DNA of 20,882 nucleotides from an uncultured Lachnospiraceae bacterium (lineage in GTDB: Bacteria > Bacillota > Clostridia > Lachnospirales > Lachnospiraceae). Location of the stretch: positions 1-20,882 of the forward strand of contig CAJUOE010000043.1 of the NCBI GenBank assembly GCA_910587895.1, given 5' to 3'. The notes under the pieces are model-generated. The model was given only the letters and a program-made list of their open reading frames with translations, searched no databases and had not been told where the DNA came from. Made by a program: the position numbers and the translations under genes. Of the stretch, positions 15,142 to 20,882 are shown one piece after another (position 1 is the stretch's first letter; the number at the start of each line of letters is the position of its first letter).

Positions 15142-16431
15142 TAACCAATCATATATTTTTTTACACCTGTTTTCTCTGTTTCCTTTTCCATTTTGGAACA
15201 AAGCGGACAAGTCCGCATCAACTCCCTTCGCAAACACCCCGACGACGCACACTGCTATCCCGCTCAGAATCAGCACTGAAGAAACCGCATTGCCAGACCA
15301 GTCAAACCAGAAACCATATGCCACCTGTCCGATTGGCTGGACACACAGGGTAATCGTAGATACATACGCCATGACTTTTCCTATGAAATGATTCGGCGTT
15401 CTTTGCTGTATCAGAGAAACGACAAAAATGGAAAAAATACTGATGACCACCTGCATTCCACAGAATGAAACCATAACGACAACGTATTTCACCATGGAGC
15501 CGACCGGCAAAAGAAAGGCAAGTCCCGCCGGAATCATAAAAATACCGATTGCGGCAAGCAAACGATATAGCCTGTACACTTTCAATTTCTCAGTCAATAG
15601 CCCTGCTGCAATGCTCCCGACAATTGTAGCAACTGCCAGTACACTTTCCGCAGCGCCATAATAGTTTGCATTCATCCCCAGAACCATACGTACCATATAG
15701 GGCAGCCCGACTGCCAGAATTCCCATTACAAAAAACCTCGAACATGCTGTCAAAAGCAGCATCTTTCCGATACTTTTCTCTTCCCGCAAAACATACTGCA
15801 TACTCGTGGAAAAATCATCCCTGATTACCGACAGCACACCGCCCTTACCCGGCAGACGCTGATGCTCCAATTTTATAAAACATTCAAAAAAAGCTGTAAA
15901 AAAGAAACAGCCGATGCTCGCAGCCATAACACGTTTTAACCCAAACACGGTATATAAAACACCGCCCGACAAAGGCGCAATGAAATATGACAGGGATGCA
16001 ACCTGATTTACCACCGCATTCCCTTTTGTGATATTATCCCCCTGCAACATCGTCGGAATGCACGCCTGCACGGTCGGCGTTTCAAATGCACCCAGAACGG
16101 AAAGCGCCACCAGAAGCACGCTGATTACCACAACCGCATTTCCTTCTGACAAAAGCAGCGTTGCCACCGATACGGATACAGCGGAGGCTGCATCCAAGGC
16201 AACCATAAGATTCCTCCTGTTTACCCTGTCCGCAAGAATTCCGCCAAACGGCGTGAGCAGGATTGTCGGAATGGCCGCAACAGACAAAATACCTGCAAAG
16301 ACAGCCGCGGAACCGGTCACGTCCAGCACATACATAGACAGCGCCAGTTTCAATATGAAATTCCCAAACAGCGAAGTAAGCTGTCCCAGAATCAAAAGTA
16401 TAAAATTGGGCGTAAATAATTTTTGCGTCAT
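15121..16431 (-). CDS. MFS transporter, DHA3-like drug/compound efflux permease
   Basis: 436 residues with about 12 hydrophobic segments in two six-helix halves joined by a charged loop near 205-225. The loop between helices 2 and 3 has the MFS signature form GGILADRVNRRNLM (about 64-77). The N-terminus (LILGQLTSLFGNFILKLAL) and overall layout resemble the MefA/macrolide-efflux-like DHA3 group, which exports drugs or siderophores by proton antiport at the cytoplasmic membrane. Its ATG overlaps the TetR stop by 4 nt (ATGA), with GGAGGG upstream, so the pair is co-transcribed and translationally coupled. Substrate cannot be inferred. Its 3' end contains the -35 of the next gene's promoter. Confidence 0.88.
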   Translation of the reverse strand: MTQKLFTPNFILLILGQLTSLFGNFILKLALSMYVLDVTGSAAVFAGILSVAAIPTILLTPFGGILADRVNRRNLMVALDAASAVSVSVATLLLSEGNAVVVISVLLVALSVLGAFETPTVQACIPTMLQGDNITKGNAVVNQVASLSYFIAPLSGGVLYTVFGLKRVMAASIGCFFFTAFFECFIKLEHQRLPGKGGVLSVIRDDFSTSMQYVLREEKSIGKMLLLTACSRFFVMGILAVGLPYMVRMVLGMNANYYGAAESVLAVATIVGSIAAGLLTEKLKVYRLYRLLAAIGIFMIPAGLAFLLPVGSMVKYVVVMVSFCGMQVVISIFSIFVVSLIQQRTPNHFIGKVMAYVSTITLCVQPIGQVAYGFWFDWSGNAVSSVLILSGIAVCVVGVFAKGVDADLSALFQNGKGNRENRCKKIYDWLLTKFYH

Positions 16432-17138
16432 GTCCCATTCCCTCCTTTTTTCTTGATTTTGCCTGCGTTCTCTGGCATAGAGGTATGCCCGCAGGGTGTT
16501 TCCGAAATATCATAAATGCAATTTTCTGCAAAAGATCTGATATTATCATCAAAAACCGGCAATCCCATATGCTCCAATACTTCTATGACAAACTGGTATT
16601 TATGATGCAGCTCTTCTTCCGTCGCCGGAAAAATTGTGGGCATAAGCCAGAAATTAATAAGCGGTAAAAGTTCCGCCAGCTCCTTTACATACTCAGTTTG
16701 GATGGAGCCGTCCCTCCTCCCCTCTTCCAGCAGCTCCAGCCATAAGGGCGTCAGTATACGCCTGTTTTCCGCCACTGCCGCCGCCAGAATATGCGGGTCT
16801 TTGAGAATCGAAACTGCCTCCATATTCAGACGGTTACGCACATCATCGGATTGATTCAGTGCAAGCAACGATTTTATTTTTTGCAGACCGTTCAAATCAT
16901 GCTTATATCGAATGGTTTCAAATGGATTATTTTCAAAAAACATTTGATTTCCCAGTGTATGCATCAGCTCTTCTTTGCTCTGGAAAAAGTGGTAAAACAT
17001 GCCCTTTGCCCCGCCTGCTGCATTCATAATATCTGATACGGAAGTTTCCTCATATCCCTGCGAAATAAACAGTTCCCGTGCCGCATCCATAATTTCTTTC
17101 TTCCATTGTTCCGGTAATTTTTTTACAGGTCTAGCCAT
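16428..17138 (-). CDS. TetR-family repressor of the adjacent MFS pump
   Basis: 236 residues. The helix-turn-helix (about 33-52) reads SVSDIMNAAGGAKGMFYHFF, a typical TetR/AcrR recognition helix. The large helical C-terminal domain is expected to bind the inducer, often the pump's substrate. AGGAGG is about 7 nt before the ATG. The gene leads the MFS gene with a 4-nt ATGA overlap, a common self-regulated efflux operon design. A consensus promoter with a palindromic box over the start point lies upstream. Its N-terminal RPVKKLPEQWKKEI extension before the first helix is ordinary for the family. Confidence 0.9.
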   Translation of the reverse strand: MARPVKKLPEQWKKEIMDAARELFISQGYEETSVSDIMNAAGGAKGMFYHFFQSKEELMHTLGNQMFFENNPFETIRYKHDLNGLQKIKSLLALNQSDDVRNRLNMEAVSILKDPHILAAAVAENRRILTPLWLELLEEGRRDGSIQTEYVKELAELLPLINFWLMPTIFPATEEELHHKYQFVIEVLEHMGLPVFDDNIRSFAENCIYDISETPCGHTSMPENAGKIKKKGGNGT

Positions 17139-17162
17139 CTTTTATCCTCCTGCCATTATTTT

Positions 17163-17210
17163 TGACCGATAGTCATTAATTATTGTACTACGGGTTTTGA
17201 AATATGTCAA
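17163..17210 (-). promoter_or_regulatory. Promoter and candidate operator of the TetR-MFS operon
   Basis: On the minus strand a perfect TTGACA (17210-17205), 17 nt, then TACAAT (17187-17182). TGACTATCGGTCA (17175-17163), with inverted TGAC/GTCA ends, covers the expected start point, a usual position for a TetR-type operator. Confidence 0.72.
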
Positions 17211-17249
17211 CTATCTTAAATTTTACACAATAAAACGCTATCTCCTATC

Positions 17250-17310
17250 AAAAAAACGTGACAGCTTTAAGGAATATGGCTTACCCGAAAATTTCCTTAA
17301 AACTGTCACG
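17250..17310 (-). terminator. Strong intrinsic terminator after the LRR surface protein gene
   Basis: Arms 17310-17293 and 17274-17257 are 18 nt each and pair at 17 positions, around an 18-nt loop. On the minus strand the stem ends in CTGTCACG and is followed by seven T. It lies 33 nt beyond the LRR gene stop and separates it from the TetR-MFS promoter. Confidence 0.9.
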
Positions 17311-17342
17311 CAATATCATTTTCTATTTGTATTTAAGATTGT

Positions 17343-19721
17343 TTACTTTTTAATCTTGCCGCTTGATTTTACTTTACTCCATGTGCTATTCAAAGTTTCT
17401 TTGCCGGATTTTTTATAACTGCGTATTCTTACATAATACTTCTTTCCGGTTTTCAGCTTTTTAAACGTATAAGCAGTCTTCGATAATTTCTTTGATTTCA
17501 CATTTTTCTTAAACTTCTTATCCGTACTTACCTGCACCTGGTAGCCCGACGCCATCTTATCCTTTGCCCATTTCACGGTCAGTTTTCTGCCCTTTGCTGC
17601 TTTCGCGGACTTTACAGACGGTTTTTTCGGACTTACCTTGACGGTCACTTTCTCAGATGCATTCCCTGCCTTGATAGTTATGGTGACAACTCCGGTATTT
17701 TTGATGGTAACCTTTCCCGCATTTGCATCCACTGCAACAATGCTGGGATTGGAGCTCGTAAAGGTCATCCTGCTATTGGAAGAAACATTGATCTGGAAAG
17801 GCTTTGTGCCATATGCAACCTCATACAAAGTTTTCTTGCAGGTAATGGATGGCACTGGATCCGCATCTGCTGCTTTGGTAATTGTAAAACTAACTGTCTT
17901 ACTGCCGGTATAATTTCCCTTGCCTGTAACCGTCACCCTGGCTGTTCCTGGATTGATATTATCGCTGTAAGCAACAACATAATCAGTATCTAAAATCAGC
18001 GTTTTATTATCCAATTTCACAGTTACCGCCGGCGTTTTGGGCTTTCCATCATAAGTATAACCTGTCTGTGCCAATGTTACAGTTGCCTGGGAAATATTCA
18101 GCTTGTTGCCAGAATTATCATTGTTATCGTTATCTCCACCACCGGAATTATCGTTGTCGTCCCCAGTGCCGGGAGTATCGTTGTCATCCCCAACGCCAGG
18201 GCCAGGTGGCGAAACAGGAGTATAGTTATAATGTATCGTTGCCCCTGAAATTGCCGCTATCGTGTCACTTGACTTACCTATTCTGCTCCACTGCTCTTCG
18301 GTGCCGGTATAGTATATGTCGCTTAACGGACAGGATGCAAACGCAGCCATCCCGATTGTCTCTACGCTGTCCGGAATTATGACGGTGGTAAATGCGGAAC
18401 AGGTTGAAAACGCAAATGTTCCGATACTTTTCACTCCCTGCGGAACTTCCACTCCAGCAAGCGACAGGCAGTTCTGAAACATTCCTTCGCCAATGCGGTC
18501 TGCACTTTTGGGCAGCGTTACCCGCATCAGATAATAACATTGCGTAAACAGATTGTCACCCAGTTTCACCTGTTTGCTGCCAGGAGCAAACGTCACACTC
18601 AGCAATGCCTGGCATTGGAAAAATGCAGCGGCGCCCACCTCACCGACACTGGCAGGTAACTCTATCGAAGTGAGGCTCATGCAGGCACGAAAAGCATTTT
18701 GGCCAATGGTTTCCACTCCTTCGGAAACCGTCACTGTGCTAAGATTCTGACATTGTTGGAATGCGCTGTCACCAATGGTTTTCACATTGGAAGGAATGGT
18801 TGCGGAAATAATGGCAGACTTGTAAAAAGCATTGTTGCCAATAGCTGTCACACTGGAGGGAATCTCCACACTAAGAACCTCGCACTCCCAAAAAGCACAG
18901 GAACCGATGTTGGTAACTCCATTTCCAATAACAACCTTGCGGATCTGGCTGCCATATTCCCTCCACGGCTGTTCTTCGAGACTGCTGTAATCCGGCATTG
19001 CGCCCTGTCCGGAAATAGTCAGCGTTCCTGCCTTTGTGAGATTAAAAGCAAGTCCTCCGTCAAGCGTTCCGCTTTTCATTATTTCATTTGCAGTAGGATC
19101 ATCCGGTGGAATATAGTTTTCCGGGTAACGGGTGATATAATGGCTGGTGTTGCTCATCACCACTTCCTTAGATATCGCCCTCCCCCAATGAACTCTGCCT
19201 TGGTGGTCTCCGGTACTGATATTTCCCTCGGCAACAACCACGCCCGCATCGTTCACCTCTAGCACAATCACGGTATGGGTGTCATTATTTACACGTAAAA
19301 TATCCCCGACTTTTATATCCTCAAATGTAAAACTGCCTTCCGCATACATCCTGGCTGGCAACGCGCCAAATGCCTCATCACTTAATATAAATGCAAACGC
19401 CACGCAGCCCACAGCTACGATATTCACCCCACCGAGCAGGCCTCCTTTCCAGCGGTAATATCCCTTTGTATCTGAATAAGGTTCATCGTCGGTCCAGGGC
19501 GTTCCCTCCTTATACTCCTCCCGATCCTTCAGTGCAATCATGGCCTCGTAGACCTCCGTCGGGGTAGGAATCGTGCCATCGCGGGCAACCAGCCCGGACG
19601 TGGATTCTTCCGCAAGAACTTCCTCCTGCTGCAAGAGTTCTTCCTGCCCTGCGTATGCCACAGACTGAGATGAAATGCATAAACACAGCGTTAAAACAAC
19701 TGAAAGAATTCGTTTTTTCAC
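17343..19721 (-). CDS. Secreted BspA-like leucine-rich-repeat protein with possible N-terminal cysteine-hydrolase domain
   Basis: 792 residues. A Sec signal peptide (1-24, cleavage likely after AYA) is followed by a region resembling NlpC/P60 or CHAP hydrolases: C106 in VGCVAFAF, H149 in NDTHTVIVLEV and E165/N167 in AEGN. Residues about 258-500 form roughly nine BspA/LRR_5 repeats (pattern AIGNNAFYKS...IP). A linker rich in Asp, Asn and Gly (about 510-540) leads to an Ig-like YDGKPKTPAVTV domain (550-616), a Big_2-like domain (622-697) and a lysine-rich fibronectin-III-like domain (700-792). No LPxTG anchor or membrane helix ends the protein, so it is secreted or held non-covalently. It starts at GTG 19721, with AGGAGG about 9 nt upstream. 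Adhesion or wall remodelling is inferred from domains only. Confidence 0.88.
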   Translation of the reverse strand: MKKRILSVVLTLCLCISSQSVAYAGQEELLQQEEVLAEESTSGLVARDGTIPTPTEVYEAMIALKDREEYKEGTPWTDDEPYSDTKGYYRWKGGLLGGVNIVAVGCVAFAFILSDEAFGALPARMYAEGSFTFEDIKVGDILRVNNDTHTVIVLEVNDAGVVVAEGNISTGDHQGRVHWGRAISKEVVMSNTSHYITRYPENYIPPDDPTANEIMKSGTLDGGLAFNLTKAGTLTISGQGAMPDYSSLEEQPWREYGSQIRKVVIGNGVTNIGSCAFWECEVLSVEIPSSVTAIGNNAFYKSAIISATIPSNVKTIGDSAFQQCQNLSTVTVSEGVETIGQNAFRACMSLTSIELPASVGEVGAAAFFQCQALLSVTFAPGSKQVKLGDNLFTQCYYLMRVTLPKSADRIGEGMFQNCLSLAGVEVPQGVKSIGTFAFSTCSAFTTVIIPDSVETIGMAAFASCPLSDIYYTGTEEQWSRIGKSSDTIAAISGATIHYNYTPVSPPGPGVGDDNDTPGTGDDNDNSGGGDNDNNDNSGNKLNISQATVTLAQTGYTYDGKPKTPAVTVKLDNKTLILDTDYVVAYSDNINPGTARVTVTGKGNYTGSKTVSFTITKAADADPVPSITCKKTLYEVAYGTKPFQINVSSNSRMTFTSSNPSIVAVDANAGKVTIKNTGVVTITIKAGNASEKVTVKVSPKKPSVKSAKAAKGRKLTVKWAKDKMASGYQVQVSTDKKFKKNVKSKKLSKTAYTFKKLKTGKKYYVRIRSYKKSGKETLNSTWSKVKSSGKIKK

Positions 19722-19782
19722 TTTTATAACCTCCTGAATTTCGTTTTGGGAGAACTTTCATCTGACAATCGTCCTCTCTGTA

Positions 19783-19811
19783 AATATATGGTTATTTTGC
19801 TGTTTTGTCAA
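19783..19811 (-). promoter_or_regulatory. Promoter of the LRR surface protein gene
   Basis: On the minus strand a perfect TTGACA (19811-19806), 17 nt, then TATATT (19788-19783). It gives an untranslated leader of roughly 55 nt before the GTG start. The gene can therefore be expressed independently of the LytTR operon. Confidence 0.75.
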
Positions 19812-19824
19812 TAGGGATAACGTT

Positions 19825-20289
19825 TCATTCTCCGCCTGCGGCACCACCCCGCTCAAGTTCCCTTAACCTTTCATTTATCTGTTTCGCCTCATTCCTGTGA
19901 AACAGATAAAAACAAAACCAGATGACAATGAAAATCCCACAGGAAGACAAAAATTGCAGGACTGTAAGAATTATCCTGTCTGGATAAAAAGGAATCCAGC
20001 CCAGGTAAATGCCCACCGGATAGAAAATGCCCATTCCAATGCCAAAATGTATGATGACTTTCCAGAATGCACAGGGACGGTCAAACTGATAGATGACAGA
20101 GGTTCCGCCACAGGCAATTCCCACAAGCACGGCGCCAATAGCCTGCCTTGCAAAATCTTTGTATATCGGCGCCAGGAAATCTTCGCCGCCTCCAACAAAG
20201 AAAGAAAAACACATAACCACAAATGAGGTGCAGCCCAAAGAGATGCCATAGAAGAGATACTTGATTATTAATTTTACCGTATGTTTCAT
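19825..20289 (-). CDS. DUF3021-family membrane protein, partner of the LytTR regulator
   Basis: 154 residues with four predicted membrane helices (about 9-31, 47-67, 74-97 and 105-130) and a charged cytoplasmic tail. Size, topology and position match DUF3021 proteins. In streptococcal LytTR regulatory systems (BrsRM, HdrRM) the membrane partner holds the DNA-binding protein inactive. Its ATG overlaps the LytTR stop by 4 nt (ATGA), so both are made from one message. Its likely role is a membrane inhibitor or sensor of the upstream regulator; the stimulus is unknown. Confidence 0.85.
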   Translation of the reverse strand: MKHTVKLIIKYLFYGISLGCTSFVVMCFSFFVGGGEDFLAPIYKDFARQAIGAVLVGIACGGTSVIYQFDRPCAFWKVIIHFGIGMGIFYPVGIYLGWIPFYPDRIILTVLQFLSSCGIFIVIWFCFYLFHRNEAKQINERLRELERGGAAGGE

Positions 20290-20735
20290 TTTAACCCCAA
20301 CCTTTCTTTAAAACTTTTTCGAAATCTTCTGGAAATGTAATCCATGACGCCATTTTTCATTACCAGCTCCATGGTTCCGTTAAAACTTGCCTCCACATGG
20401 TCAATCTGGCTAATATTGACAATCGCTGATTTGGAAATACGCACAAAATATGCATCAAGCATTTGTTCCAGTTCATAGAGAGGCTTATCCAAGATATATC
20501 TGTTTTTGCGTTTGTCGTAACAGGTAATTTCCCTGCCCTCGGTACGTATTATGGATATCTCATCCGGCCTGATAAAATAAGTTTTTCTGTCCTTTTCCGC
20601 AACCAATGCGTGAGAACCTGCACTTTCTTTTTCCAGCATCGAAATGATTTGTGCAATCGTCGCGGTCATTTTATTTATATGAAGAACTGCATAAGATTCT
20701 TTATAATCTGCGCTGATTTTGCATTCCACTCTCAT
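20286..20735 (-). CDS. LytTR-domain transcriptional regulator
   Basis: 149 residues with no receiver domain. The C-terminal LytTR DNA-binding domain spans about 45-149, with IIRTEGREITCY and FVRISKSAIVNISQIDHVE, then the usual RRFRKSFKERLG end. It is therefore a one-component LytTR protein of the BrsR/HdrR kind rather than a two-component response regulator. AGGAGG lies 8 nt before the ATG. It is the first gene of a pair with the DUF3021 membrane protein. The LRR surface gene follows on the same strand with its own promoter and is a possible target. An inverted repeat just upstream may be its own operator. Confidence 0.9.
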   Translation of the reverse strand: MRVECKISADYKESYAVLHINKMTATIAQIISMLEKESAGSHALVAEKDRKTYFIRPDEISIIRTEGREITCYDKRKNRYILDKPLYELEQMLDAYFVRISKSAIVNISQIDHVEASFNGTMELVMKNGVMDYISRRFRKSFKERLGLK

Positions 20736-20762
20736 GAAACTACCTCCTAGTATAATAATGGT

Positions 20763-20779
20763 GTAGTCAATAAGACTAC
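20763..20779. promoter_or_regulatory. Inverted repeat upstream of the LytTR gene, candidate operator
   Basis: GTAGTC (20763-20768) and GACTAC (20774-20779) are exact inverted copies around 5 nt. The repeat lies 28 nt upstream of the LytTR start codon, in the expected promoter region, where LytTR proteins often regulate themselves. No well-spaced -35/-10 pair could be fixed. Confidence 0.45.
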
Positions 20780-20800
20780 TTGGTTAATAAGTTTCTATAA

Positions 20801-20844
20801 ATCAGATAACAGAAGAAGGTGTTCTTCCTTCATCAGATGTTATC
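20801..20844. repeat. Nested inverted repeats near the right edge
   Basis: GATAACA (20805-20811) pairs with TGTTATC (20838-20844). Inside it GAAGAA (20812-20817) pairs with TTCTTC (20822-20827) around a 4-nt loop, with an unpaired stretch on one side. ATCAGAT also occurs twice (20801 and 20832). No T run follows, so its role is unclear; it may be a leader hairpin or the end of a gene beyond the window. Confidence 0.45.
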
Positions 20845-20882
20845 CTAAATAATTATCATGTCTGACGGTTCCTGATAGACAC

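Overview
The window looks like a low-to-mid GC Firmicutes chromosome, most likely a gut Clostridia of the Lachnospiraceae type. The evidence is strong AGGAGG-type ribosome sites, sigma-A-like promoters, and several families frequent in that group (BspA-like LRR surface protein, Rpn/PF12784 nuclease, LytTR-DUF3021 pair, VirD4 remnant of a Firmicutes-type integrative element). This assignment is by inspection only; no database search was run.

Layout. (1) 1-2797: the left edge holds a 5'-truncated piece of a VirD4/TraG conjugation coupling protein. It is followed by a perfect inverted repeat, then a type IV toxin-antitoxin operon (abiEi-abiEii, + strand) with its own promoter and terminator, and a convergent small serine recombinase. 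An imperfect ~37-nt direct repeat lies on each side of the abiE-recombinase block. (2) 2860-10431, all on the minus strand and probably one operon: a PD-(D/E)XK endonuclease-like protein, an N6-adenine methylase, a cytosine-5 methylase, a McrB-like AAA+ motor, a LlaJI-family nuclease, and a LysR regulator whose start lies inside the LlaJI gene. This resembles the BsuMI/LlaJI class of restriction-modification systems, but it pairs one adenine and one cytosine methylase. The stop/start junction between the two methylases is tandemly triplicated, which creates a 28-codon ORF between them. (3) 10505-11365: a Rpn-family nuclease.

(4) 11503-17138, minus strand: a TetR regulator followed by ilvB (acetolactate synthase large subunit); an orphan antitoxin-like protein (zinc finger + HTH + Panacea/DUF4065) whose promoter begins inside the 3' end of an MFS gene; and a TetR-MFS efflux operon with 4-nt overlap. 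(5) 17257-20882, minus strand: a LytTR regulator with overlapping DUF3021 membrane partner, then a secreted BspA-like LRR protein with a possible N-terminal cysteine-hydrolase domain, ending in a strong intrinsic terminator.

Taken together, the left half is a defence island beside conjugative-element debris: abortive infection, restriction-modification and Rpn. The right half is regulator-led accessory cargo. The most distinctive feature is the repeat array at the methylase junction. It could act as a translational relay or a copy-number-dependent switch for the cytosine methylase.
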